A stretch of DNA of 64,000 nucleotides from Dickeya undicola (GTDB taxonomy: Bacteria > Pseudomonadota > Gammaproteobacteria > Enterobacterales > Enterobacteriaceae): NCBI RefSeq assembly GCF_000784735.1, contig NZ_JSYG01000008.1, positions 1 through 64,000 of the forward strand, in the 5' to 3' direction. A program made the position numbers and the translations under genes. Shown here piece after piece: positions 46,004 to 54,539 of this stretch. The notes under the pieces were generated by a model. It had not been told where the DNA came from. It made no database searches and saw only the letters and a program-made list of their open reading frames with translations. How positions within the stretch are numbered: the stretch's first letter is position 1; every line of letters begins with the position of its first letter.

Positions 46004-46249
46004 TTATTTGAACAGAATCGCGTTACCGTGCAGCGTGTCATCACCCTGAACAGACGTGATCTGAAATGTTTTTGCACCAGCGGCATCCGCTTTGGCGGCC
46101 AGTTTAGCCTGCAGGCTATCCAGCGTGTTGGCACTGGCGGAAACGCTGCCGATTTCCTGACCCTGCGGGTACTGGATTTCCGTTGCAGCAAAAGCGCCAA
46201 CAGACAATGTGCTCAGTGCGATAGCAGTAAAGACAGTTTTCATATTCAT
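46004..46249 (-). CDS. DUF1471 (YhcN/BhsA-like) small periplasmic protein
   Basis: An 81-residue protein with a signal peptide (MNMKTVFTAIALSTLSVGAFA, cut at AFA-A). The mature 60 residues match the YdgH/BhsA/YhcN family (GQEIGSVSASANTLDSLQAKLAAKADAAGAKTF, then LHGNAILFK). Members in E. coli are induced by acid, peroxide or biofilm growth and change surface properties. AAGGAAG lies upstream of the ATG; a longer reading frame upstream has no ribosome site. Monocistronic, with its own terminator. Confidence 0.88.
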   Translation of the reverse strand: MNMKTVFTAIALSTLSVGAFAATEIQYPQGQEIGSVSASANTLDSLQAKLAAKADAAGAKTFQITSVQGDDTLHGNAILFK

Positions 46250-46647
46250 GATGACTTCCTTTTTTACGTTCTCGTTGTTGATGGTGTTCGTAAATGACAA
46301 GTCAATTATCACCATAGTTACTATACCTCATTTCACAAAAAGTGCGATCCATATCACACTCTTATGTCAGGAATATGAAAAAACAAAATATTCAATGAAT
46401 TAGCTGTTCTTACTTTCACGAAATTTTTAGCGTGGGCCAGTAAACCGAGTATCAAGAAGACATCGATTCAACCAACTTGTCCAACGGATGCAGTAAGACC
46501 ATTGATGAAGGAAATCAGCGAAACACGTATAGGTGTACCGAGTGCGTATGCAAGAGGAGTAAAACGCCACACGCGCCAGCTGTCAGGCCAAACACGTGTG
46601 ACGAAGAGGCCAAATCTCGTCAGGAAACCGTCATCGGTGCCGTCTTA
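46250..46647. other. Intergenic region with no recognised gene
   Basis: About 400 bases between the DUF1471 gene and the end of the large exported protein gene. The first 130 bases are AT-rich and should hold the promoter of the small gene. The rest has host-like composition and short open frames without ribosome sites or recognisable products. No terminator was found for the large gene. Confidence 0.4.
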
Positions 46648-49335
46648 TCAGGGATGACTCCACATAGACGGATAACTGTCACCATTGCCATTCACAGCGA
46701 CGACCCGGTAGTAATAGCCGCCACTCGGTACTGTTGAACTGTCGCTGTAGGCGTTGGCGGTAACGGTGGCGACTGTCTGATAGTCACCGTTTTCACTGGC
46801 GGCACGCAGTATTTTGTAACGCTCGGCACCGGATGCCGCCGTCCAGGATAGCCCGGTTACATCGTTGCTGCGCTGTGCTTTCAGGTATAGCGGCGTGCTG
46901 GGCACCGGTTTGGCATCACGGGTTCCATCCAGATAGAGCACCACGCTGGCACGCGGGCCCACGGTCACATCACCCGATTGCGTTCGCTGTAACACCAGGT
47001 CTTCCGCCGCGTTGAAGCCAATCGGCGTTTTCAGCACATAACTGTTGCTGACGCTGGCGTTAATCCCCATCAGATAGTGGCCGAAGCGCAAGGCGTAAAA
47101 GTCAGCCTTACCCCGGAACGGATCGTCACTGGATGCCCCGGTCGGCACCGGCCCCAGCGGCAGCAGCTCTCCGGCATAAGCGTTGTTCGGCGGATTAGGC
47201 GGCGTGTATGGAGTCTTCTCCGGCATGTCGATCAGGTTGGGTCGCGCATACACCGCGGTGGATCGGAAGATCGGCGTGGTTTCCAGTATGCCGTATTGGT
47301 CATAGCCGGAAGTGCTAAAGTGGAAGCGAGCCAGACCGTTGATGCCCGTTCCGGCCTTAGCCTCCCAGTAAGCGCTCAACCACAGGCGCTCGTCTCCTTT
47401 TTTTATCGCGGCGATAGCGTTCTCTTCATCCACCCAGGCAAAGTCAGGCTGTCCGTCGGACATCGGCAGACGTACACCACTGTCGCTCGCCGTTTTAACC
47501 GTCCGATAATCGGCAAACACGTCCAATGCCTCAAACGCAGTGTCTGCCCCAGCCAGATTGGCGAAGAACTGGTTATCGTCCAACATTTGCTTCGCGTAAC
47601 CAATAAGCGTCGCGTCTTTGCTGGCAGCAGCAACGCGCAACGCCTTGGCACGTTCATTGGTATTCACCGCATCTGCATAGGCGATATAACCGGCAAAGTT
47701 ACCGTCGCTTTCATGTGCACCGCGCCAGGCCAGCAGGCCAATCGCTTCCATCGAACGGTAGTTGGTGCCATTGCTGATCTCAATCGCCGGGCGGCGGAAC
47801 GGCGCACGCGCTTTAGTCATTTTCACCATCTGCGTGCGGAAATCTTCATTACCGGTAACCCGATAAAACTCGGCAAGATACGACTGCACTTCGCCGTAAC
47901 CTGCGCCAACATAGCCCCACTCACGGGTTTGGCCTTTATCGGTAACCTGATAATAGTTGCTGCCAAACGGTTTCCAGCCACCATCATCCGGCAAGCCATT
48001 GCCATTACTGTCCGCCTTATCATCACCGCTCCAGGGTAAGAGCCCAACGGCTTCCTTGATATAGCGCTGCGCGGTTTCCTCCGGGAAAGCGCGCGAATCT
48101 TTCAACACCAACATCCCTTTGTTGGCGAAATAGATACTGGTATTGGCAATCAGGCTCTGGTTGCTCAACCTAAGGCGATTTTGCAATCGGCCGTATTCAC
48201 GGCTGGCAAACAGCATATCGGCCCAGGCAGCGCGGCGCGTTTTCGTGCCAGCAGTACCATAGCTGACAGAGGCGTTGAGAATATCGCCAGTCAGCTTATC
48301 TCGCAGGTAATAGATCGCCTGCCCTTGCGAGCCAAAACTCCCGCCCCAGTTTTTCACTGTATTGTTGTCGTCATAGTATTGCGCGGCATAAGCATCCAGC
48401 GCGGCGACAACCTGGCTCACTACCGCCGGGTTCTGATAACTGTTCAGTTCCGCAACGGAATACGCACGGGCGAGATAGCGCAAATCACCGCCAGAGAGAT
48501 TCGCCGTTGTCGGTGCCTTGCCAAGCAGGCTGGTGATTCGGTTATTGATGGCGACGCGGAACGAGCCGTTCACGCCCAGAATTTCATCGCCTGGAGAAGA
48601 ACGGGTAGTAACCGTCGGCGCACTGCCCTGACTTTCGCCTGAAACGTCGAGGAACGGATCAACATGGGTATAAGCCCGGTAAATTCCACGACTCGGCACG
48701 TTCATCGCGTATTGATACGGATTGCTGGCATCCGGCCCGCCACTGCCGAATGGATAGAGACGGCCAGTGGAAACGATTTTCAGGGTAACGGTGCCGCTGC
48801 CTTTGGTCATTGAGTAAGGCAGTAAGGTGGTCGAATAGAAGAAGCGCCCAGGCAACGGTTTATTCCAGTGAGCAACGCTGAGCGGCGCGTAGTCGCCTTC
48901 GTGACGGTAGCCAACCTGATATTCCACGCCATCCTTGATGATGTACAGATAAAGGCGGCCGGTATCATAGTTGCCGTCATCCTCACCCCATAGCTTGACG
49001 GAAACGTAGTTACGGCGCAGTGGGTCCACCTTGAGTTTAAAAGTCAGGCTACCGCCATACACGCCTGCGGTGCTGAGCGGCAGTAATCTGCGGGCCGATT
49101 CGCCCAGCCCGCCAGAGAGGGTTTGGCTGTTGCTCTCGATCACGCTATGGCTTTTCTCCGACGCATTATCGCCAAACGAAACCTGATCAATCGTCCCCGC
49201 CACCTTCGCGGCGGCCGATGACGAAGCCGCTTCTGAACCCGAACTTTCCGCGGCAGCGGCCACATGGCTTGCCGTTGTCACCGCCAGCACCAGCGCAACC
49301 CGCCACGCCAGCCTGAACGTTGTGTTTTTCTGCAT
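46648..49335 (-). CDS. Large exported protein with fibronectin-III domain, avirulence-like
   Basis: An 895-residue protein with a signal peptide (cut near AAAA-E, residue 29). Residues about 45-230 look like a beta-sandwich carbohydrate-binding part (VSVKLWGEDDGNYDTGRLYLYI). The middle 250-730 is long and helical, in the manner of (alpha/alpha) toroid enzymes (ELNSYQNPAVVSQVVAALDAYAAQYYDD). A fibronectin type III domain closes the protein (about 815-895). From memory it resembles AvrL/AvrM of Dickeya and AvrXca of Xanthomonas; this was not checked. A role on plant cell-wall glycans is plausible. It lies next to quorum-sensing genes. Confidence 0.7.
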   Translation of the reverse strand: MQKNTTFRLAWRVALVLAVTTASHVAAAAESSGSEAASSSAAAKVAGTIDQVSFGDNASEKSHSVIESNSQTLSGGLGESARRLLPLSTAGVYGGSLTFKLKVDPLRRNYVSVKLWGEDDGNYDTGRLYLYIIKDGVEYQVGYRHEGDYAPLSVAHWNKPLPGRFFYSTTLLPYSMTKGSGTVTLKIVSTGRLYPFGSGGPDASNPYQYAMNVPSRGIYRAYTHVDPFLDVSGESQGSAPTVTTRSSPGDEILGVNGSFRVAINNRITSLLGKAPTTANLSGGDLRYLARAYSVAELNSYQNPAVVSQVVAALDAYAAQYYDDNNTVKNWGGSFGSQGQAIYYLRDKLTGDILNASVSYGTAGTKTRRAAWADMLFASREYGRLQNRLRLSNQSLIANTSIYFANKGMLVLKDSRAFPEETAQRYIKEAVGLLPWSGDDKADSNGNGLPDDGGWKPFGSNYYQVTDKGQTREWGYVGAGYGEVQSYLAEFYRVTGNEDFRTQMVKMTKARAPFRRPAIEISNGTNYRSMEAIGLLAWRGAHESDGNFAGYIAYADAVNTNERAKALRVAAASKDATLIGYAKQMLDDNQFFANLAGADTAFEALDVFADYRTVKTASDSGVRLPMSDGQPDFAWVDEENAIAAIKKGDERLWLSAYWEAKAGTGINGLARFHFSTSGYDQYGILETTPIFRSTAVYARPNLIDMPEKTPYTPPNPPNNAYAGELLPLGPVPTGASSDDPFRGKADFYALRFGHYLMGINASVSNSYVLKTPIGFNAAEDLVLQRTQSGDVTVGPRASVVLYLDGTRDAKPVPSTPLYLKAQRSNDVTGLSWTAASGAERYKILRAASENGDYQTVATVTANAYSDSSTVPSGGYYYRVVAVNGNGDSYPSMWSHP

Positions 49336-49909
49336 ATGTCAGTCCCTTTTTTCAGTTTGTTATCATCCGTGTAGCCATATCAGATGGCAGTGACGGAACC
49401 TACATCATTACCACACTATTATTTCCATTAATTCATCATAGCTTCTCGTCACTATTGATACTTTTTTTGTATCGTCTTCCCGCGCATCATCTAAATACCC
49501 CCGACTGCCTTCCATCAGATGGAAACAGCAAGCCAGAAAATCAGGATTGCGGCGCATCTATTCCCCTTGTCTGACGACTATCGATATTGATGGCAGTGGC
49601 ACCCACCAATTAATTTTATCGATTCGACCTGTGCGAAAAACACCGACCAGACGGCCCATAGCACTCGATCACATCAGACCACCTGTCGGTCCAGTCGGCT
49701 TTATCACAGCCAAAAGAGGGGGGGTTAAGCGGTGGCCAGATACCGCAGAGAGGATAGAAATGGAAATAATATGTCAACTAATGAAAATAAAATTTCCTTA
49801 AACGAACGTAAATAATCACGCTAGCAAAGTAAGCGGTAAAAACGTTAACATATATCCCCACCAGGTGAGTCTTGCGTAAAAAGACATAAAAGTGATGACA
49901 GGGGGAAAT
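49336..49909. other. Regulatory gap between the large exported gene and expI
   Basis: About 570 bases between two divergent genes. It must contain both promoters. Short open frames lack ribosome sites. The part just before expI is AT-rich; an obvious lux-box palindrome was not found by eye, so ExpR or other regulator sites cannot be placed. Confidence 0.4.
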
Positions 49910-50548
49910 ATGTTAGAAATATTTGATGTGAGTTTTAGCTTAATGTCAAATAACAAGCTGGATGAGGTGTTTACACTACGCAAAGAGACATTTAAGGACC
50001 GTCTGGACTGGACCGTCAACTGTATTAACGGGATGGAATTTGACGAGTACGATAATGAACACACGACCTACTTGTTAGGCGTAAAGGAAGGGAAAATAAT
50101 TTGCAGTGTCAGATTTATAGAAATGAAATACCCCAACATGATTACTGGCACGTTTTTCTCTTATTTCGACAGACTGAATCTTCCCGAAGGAAATTACATT
50201 GAATCCAGCCGGTTCTTCGTTGACCGTGATCGTGTGAGAAATTTGATTGGCACCCGTAACCCAGCTTGCCTGACATTATTTCTTGCCATGATCAATTACG
50301 CCAGAAAATGCCATTATGACGGAATACTCACGATTGTCAGCCACCCGATGCTGACCTTGTTAAAACGTTCAGGCTGGCGCATTTCCATCATTCAGCAAGG
50401 TTTGTCAGAAAAACAGGAGAAGATTTATCTGCTGCACCTGCCGACAGACGATGAGAGCCGATACGCGCTGATAGAACGCATTACACAGATGACAAATGCC
50501 GAATCCGAGCAGCTTAAGACCTTGCCTTTGCTGGTCCCACTGGCTTGA
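49910..50548 (+). CDS. expI: Acyl-homoserine-lactone synthase ExpI
   Basis: A LuxI-family synthase of 212 residues that makes an N-acyl homoserine lactone signal (3-oxo-C6 in most Dickeya) from acyl-ACP and S-adenosylmethionine. Conserved residues are in LRKETFKDRLDW, GMEFDEYDNEHTTYL, CSVRF and YIESSRFFVD. The ATG at 49910 follows GGGGGAAA and gives the usual family length; a GTG 18 bases earlier is less likely. It is convergent with expR and overlaps its 3' end by 35 bases. Confidence 0.94.
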   Translation: MLEIFDVSFSLMSNNKLDEVFTLRKETFKDRLDWTVNCINGMEFDEYDNEHTTYLLGVKEGKIICSVRFIEMKYPNMITGTFFSYFDRLNLPEGNYIESSRFFVDRDRVRNLIGTRNPACLTLFLAMINYARKCHYDGILTIVSHPMLTLLKRSGWRISIIQQGLSEKQEKIYLLHLPTDDESRYALIERITQMTNAESEQLKTLPLLVPLA

Positions 50549-51266
50549 TCAGATTCATTTCAACGCCAAGCCTGATCGCATGTTTGGCATTTAGTACACC
50601 CAGCTTTTTCACAACGTTGCCGATATGAAATTTTACTGTACTGGTCGTGATACCAAGAATAAGTGCAATCTCCTGGTAGGTTTTCCCCATGCTTGCCCAG
50701 TAGAGAATTTCATTTTCTCTTTGTGAGAAAATATCGGCTTCCTGAGATTTATTATTATTCCTATTTCTACTCATCTCTCGGTACAGAGAGGTGAGTTTCT
50801 CATGCGCCGAAATCAACAACATCTGCAGTTTATCTTGATTATTCTGAATAATCTCTTCCAGCTCTTCACTGCGATGTTCTTCAATCATAAAAGACAACGC
50901 AGCTAAATTGTTGGCCGGGTCGTGCAATACAAAGGTATAGCCATTAACAATGTCGTATTCTTTGGAGAGGTTGAATATTCTGGAAAATTTCAACTTTGAA
51001 CTGATCACCAGATCATCATCCCAGGAAAAAGGGGAAATTTTGTTGATGGCGGTCAGAATGACCGGGTCAATATGCTGATAGTTGTTATTTTTGTAAATAT
51101 CAACCCATTCCGTCGGATAGTTGGAGATGATCACAACATCCGTCGGTTTCTTCTTGTTCATGATTAAATAGGCGTACTTGGGGTCGCCGTAGCTTTTCAA
51201 CTTTCTGTCGAGATAGTTTTGTATTGTGCTATTGATGAAGTCAACGTTAGAGAATGATATAGACAT
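50514..51266 (-). CDS. expR: LuxR-type quorum-sensing regulator ExpR
   Basis: A 250-residue regulator with an N-terminal autoinducer-binding domain (YPTEWVDIYKNNNYQHIDPVI holds the Trp, Tyr and Asp that contact the lactone) and a C-terminal LuxR helix-turn-helix (SQRENEILYWASMGKTYQEIA, then TVKFHIGNVVKKLG). In soft-rot bacteria ExpR-type proteins often bind DNA without the lactone and release it when lactone binds. The ATG at 51266 follows GGGAGAG. It overlaps convergent expI by 35 bases. Confidence 0.93.
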   Translation of the reverse strand: MSISFSNVDFINSTIQNYLDRKLKSYGDPKYAYLIMNKKKPTDVVIISNYPTEWVDIYKNNNYQHIDPVILTAINKISPFSWDDDLVISSKLKFSRIFNLSKEYDIVNGYTFVLHDPANNLAALSFMIEEHRSEELEEIIQNNQDKLQMLLISAHEKLTSLYREMSRNRNNNKSQEADIFSQRENEILYWASMGKTYQEIALILGITTSTVKFHIGNVVKKLGVLNAKHAIRLGVEMNLIKPVGPAKARS

Positions 51267-51486
51267 CCAACTCTCCCAAAATCGCGTGCGACAGCTCAGC
51301 CTGACCATAACGGCACGAAAGTATAGTATCAACCTATACCTAAGTCTAACTATCTTTCCCGGTACAAAATCCTTAGAATTTTCAAAAAATAACATCAAGC
51401 ACAAAAATAAAAACATCTGATCCGTTTTAAAGATCGGAAAGCCAAATTGGCGCACACCAGGGAAATATCTGTTAGTTTATTAATTC

Positions 51487-51540
51487 TATGCCCTAAATAA
51501 TTCGAGTTGCGGGAAGGCAGCAACCCAGTGAATCACCGAC
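51487..51540 (+). repeat. Half copy of a common enterobacterial intergenic repeat
   Basis: The stretch from TATGCCCTAAATAATTCGAG through GGGAAGGCAGCAA to AGTGAATCACC matches, from memory, the left half of a repeat found in many copies in Serratia, Yersinia, Pectobacterium and Dickeya. The expected inverted right half (GCAACTTGAA...) is not found within the following 300 bases, so this is a truncated copy. It lies in the 720-base gap between expR and the carrier protein gene, which otherwise shows no gene. Confidence 0.55.
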
Positions 51541-51989
51541 CGCTGGCAGAGTCAGTAGCGGGGATGAATGAAGGCGGCCACCTATCTGTAATCCGGAGAA
51601 TAGCAGGCAATAACGCTATATTGTTAGCCCTTCTCTCTCTTGTTATCCCGCAAGGTTCACAGGAGAGAGAAAGGTCATTTTTCTCCTTTCTTGATTTTCA
51701 TTTTCTCGCTGTATCCCGGTATTACCCCGATTATCCCTTCTGCCTGTTGATGCCTGACGAAATACCCAACCGCCTCCTGTTATATCCCGCACATGCTCTT
51801 AGCAGAATATCGCTCATGGAAACATTCGGACAAAAAACGCGATAACGTAGCTATCAGAATAAATTATGCCGATTTTACCGCCGATCTGACGACATTAATC
51901 CGTTCACATCAGCGAGCGTGCAATTTCAAACAAAACGCCTGAATAACGCTGGTTATACTCCCGTCAACGAGACAGATAAGGGGAGTAGA

Positions 51990-52301
51990 ATGGATTATCC
52001 GGTAATAACTCATCATGATGATGACACCTTGCATACCCTCCTGCGTGACAAACTCACCGCGATTGGCGTCGATCAAGGCCGTATCGCCGAGATCTTTCAG
52101 GGAGCCCCCCTGTTCGGCGAAGAAGGACGACTGGACTCCATCAACATCGTCACCCTGATTGCCGTACTCAGCGACCATTGTGAAGCGGTCTACAACCTGA
52201 GCGGCGATCTGTTCGACCTGACGAACGACCGTGTTTTTGATGCCTTCCAGAATCTAACCAGTCTGACGCGCTTCCTGCGTGAGCGGCTTTATCATGGCTG
52301 A
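51990..52301 (+). CDS. vfmJ: Acyl/aminoacyl carrier protein
   Basis: A 103-residue carrier protein with the phosphopantetheine attachment serine at residue 50 in GRLDSINIVTLI. It is the first gene of a plus-strand run of at least 13 genes with small overlaps. Carrier proteins of this kind hold an amino acid as a thioester while other enzymes act on it. The PLP decarboxylase gene starts within its last codons. AAGGGGAG precedes the ATG. The symbol follows my memory of the vfm order in Dickeya dadantii and was not checked. Confidence 0.75.
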   Translation: MDYPVITHHDDDTLHTLLRDKLTAIGVDQGRIAEIFQGAPLFGEEGRLDSINIVTLIAVLSDHCEAVYNLSGDLFDLTNDRVFDAFQNLTSLTRFLRERLYHG

Positions 52302-53622
52302 CCCCACCCATCCCGTTGCCCGTTCCGAGGCGGATTCGCTATTCGCCAACGGCTATATAGAAGAGGTGCCTGTCGCCGATATTGCCGAGCGCATCGGTAC
52401 GCCTTTCTATGTTTATAGCGTCCGCCAGCTGCGCGACCAGTTCCAACAACTCCGCCAGCGACTGCCAACCGGAACCGCGATTTACTATTCTCTGAAAGCC
52501 AATCCCAATCTTTCGGTGGTTAACGTGTTGGCGGAACAGGGCGCGGGGTGTGAGGTCTGTTCGCCTGCCGAGTTGAAAACCGCGCTGGCGGCGGGTGTTT
52601 CGCCGCAGCATATTCTGTATGTCGGGCCAGGCAAGTCCCTGCCTGCGCTGAAACTCGCCATTGATTGTGGCATCCGGGCGGTTGTGGTGGAATCGGTAGC
52701 GGAGCTGGATAACCTCAATCAGCTGGCTGCACAGGCCAATACCGTGCAGACAGTGGCGCTGCGCATCAATCCGGATTTCAGCAGCGAGCACGCCCGGCTG
52801 GTGATGAGCGGTAAACCCACCCAGTTCGGCATGACGCTGGATACCCTGCATACCGTGCTGACCAGCCTGCACCGCTGGCCTTCGGTTTCCCTGCGCGGTT
52901 TTCATATTTATCTGGGCACCCGGATCCTCAATGCCCAGTCTATCGCCGACAACACCCGGAATATCCTGCAATTGGCGCTAAATCTGCGCGACACGCACCA
53001 GCTAACGCTGGATTTTGTCGATGTTGGCGGCGGTTTCGGCGTCCCCTATTTTGCGAAGGAAACACCGTTGAATCTGCCCGCGCTGGGCGAAGCCATTACG
53101 GCAATCGTGGCGGACTTTCGCCGCCAGGCCGCCACCACGCAGGTCATCATCGAACTGGGGCGTTATCTGGTGGCGGAAGCCGGCCTGTTCGTCACCAGGG
53201 TCAATACCCTGAAAACCGCCGGTGGGAAAACGTTCGCCATCTGCGATGGCGGCGCTAACTGTCACAGTGCGGCGGCCGGTTTGAACAGCATGTTGCGCAA
53301 AAATTTCCCGCTGTGGCGGCTGGGCGACAATCGGGAGCGGCCGTTGCAGCCGTATCAGGTTAGCGGACCGCTTTGCACGCCCACCGATCTGCTGGGTGAC
53401 AATGTGCTGCTGCCGACGCTGGCGGTCGATGATCTGATCGGCATCACCCACTCCGGTGCTTACGGGCTGACCGCATCACCAGGCGCGTTCCTTAGCTTCG
53501 GCTACCCGGCAGAAGTAATGGTGGACGGCCGTCGCCTCACCCTGATTCGCCAGCCGGAAACCACAGAACAACTGCTGGCCCGGCAACAGCCGGTCGAGAT
53601 CTGCCGCGGGGATACGCCATGA
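52294..53622 (+). CDS. vfmK: PLP-dependent decarboxylase, diaminopimelate-decarboxylase fold
   Basis: A 442-residue fold-type III PLP enzyme of the LysA/ornithine decarboxylase family. The PLP lysine is K68 in YYSLKANPN; the phosphate-binding region is DVGGGFGVPYF and the C-terminal substrate part has GAYGLTASPGAFLSFGYP. It is too far from LysA to be the lysine biosynthesis enzyme. Its overlap with a carrier protein gene recalls BtrK of butirosin synthesis, which decarboxylates glutamyl on its carrier protein BtrI, so a carrier-bound amino acid is the likely substrate (inference). The ATG at 52294 overlaps the upstream stop. Confidence 0.8.
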   Translation: MADPTHPVARSEADSLFANGYIEEVPVADIAERIGTPFYVYSVRQLRDQFQQLRQRLPTGTAIYYSLKANPNLSVVNVLAEQGAGCEVCSPAELKTALAAGVSPQHILYVGPGKSLPALKLAIDCGIRAVVVESVAELDNLNQLAAQANTVQTVALRINPDFSSEHARLVMSGKPTQFGMTLDTLHTVLTSLHRWPSVSLRGFHIYLGTRILNAQSIADNTRNILQLALNLRDTHQLTLDFVDVGGGFGVPYFAKETPLNLPALGEAITAIVADFRRQAATTQVIIELGRYLVAEAGLFVTRVNTLKTAGGKTFAICDGGANCHSAAAGLNSMLRKNFPLWRLGDNRERPLQPYQVSGPLCTPTDLLGDNVLLPTLAVDDLIGITHSGAYGLTASPGAFLSFGYPAEVMVDGRRLTLIRQPETTEQLLARQQPVEICRGDTP

Positions 53623-54527
53623 CGTTGTGTATCCAGCCGGATGACCTGGTATGGCGCGCTTTTGCGTCCGAAAGCGAGGCTACATTACTGGCTCCGCATC
53701 CCAGCCAGGCACTGATGGCGGATTACCTGCGTGCTTTTTTCCGCTCCCACGATGAAATGCAGGAGCCAGACGACGATCAGCTAACCCACTGGCTCAACAA
53801 CCGTCATACGTTTACCGCGATGATGCAGGCGCTGCTGCCTGAATTGCAGGCACGTCATGCGTTACAACAGCTTGATCTGGTGATGTTTGCCCACTGGACG
53901 CCGGACAGCGAACTCGGCTGCGCGGTATCCAACGCGTTGATCCACGCTTGTGACGCCCGGCACGCGTTCGGGCTATCGGTGTCAGAGCGCGGGTTGGCGG
54001 CACCGCTGTTTGCGCTGAGCGCTATCGACGACTATCTGACCAGTGATGAAAACCGGCGCGAAGCGTTGCTGATGATCGCCGATCAGGATGTCGCGCCTTA
54101 TTCCAGCGAACGACTGGCGCGGTTATGCCCCCAAAAGAACTGTTGCCTGATACGAATAGAAAAACGCCCGCCCCATCAAGCCAGTGGGCTGGTATTTGAA
54201 GGGTATTATCGCCAGCCTTACACCGAAAACGGTGACACTATCGACACCATGCGGCAATTGCTTTCGCGCCTGCCCACGGCAGACCAGCTAACACTGCTGA
54301 GCAACCCGCCGCTGGCGGCGGCGTTGCAGGACGCATTCCCCGAGCATCAGACTGCGGCCGTGGCGGAGTCGTTACTGTGCGCCGCCCCGTTCGTCTACCT
54401 GAAACACCATGCGCAGCCGGGTCGGCGTTATCTGCTGGTGGTGCCGGAATCACGTCACCTTACCGCCGCTGCATTGCACTACCAACCTTGCCACGACGGG
54501 CCATTCACCCGCCCTTCCCGTACCTGA
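53619..54527 (+). CDS. vfmL: Thiolase-fold protein lacking the usual active-site cysteine
   Basis: A 302-residue protein with weak resemblance to ketoacyl synthase III. The segment LDLVMFAHWTPDSELGCAVSNALI followed by AFGLSVSERGLAAPLFALSAIDDYL at residues 117-140 corresponds to the nucleophile elbow, but Ser122-Glu123 stand where Cys is expected. It may bind a carrier-bound intermediate, act as an acyltransferase or be a non-catalytic partner. It overlaps the decarboxylase gene by four bases. The symbol rests on gene order. Confidence 0.5.
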   Translation: MTLCIQPDDLVWRAFASESEATLLAPHPSQALMADYLRAFFRSHDEMQEPDDDQLTHWLNNRHTFTAMMQALLPELQARHALQQLDLVMFAHWTPDSELGCAVSNALIHACDARHAFGLSVSERGLAAPLFALSAIDDYLTSDENRREALLMIADQDVAPYSSERLARLCPQKNCCLIRIEKRPPHQASGLVFEGYYRQPYTENGDTIDTMRQLLSRLPTADQLTLLSNPPLAAALQDAFPEHQTAAVAESLLCAAPFVYLKHHAQPGRRYLLVVPESRHLTAAALHYQPCHDGPFTRPSRT

Positions 54528-54539
54528 TAAGGATGCTCC

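Noticed and set aside
46477-46737. 86-codon plus-strand open frame next to the large exported protein gene
   Set aside because: It overlaps the 3' end of that gene on the other strand and has no ribosome site or recognisable product.
51507-51845. 112-codon open frame in the expR-carrier gap
   Set aside because: It begins inside a dispersed repeat copy, lacks a ribosome site and has no protein-like pattern.
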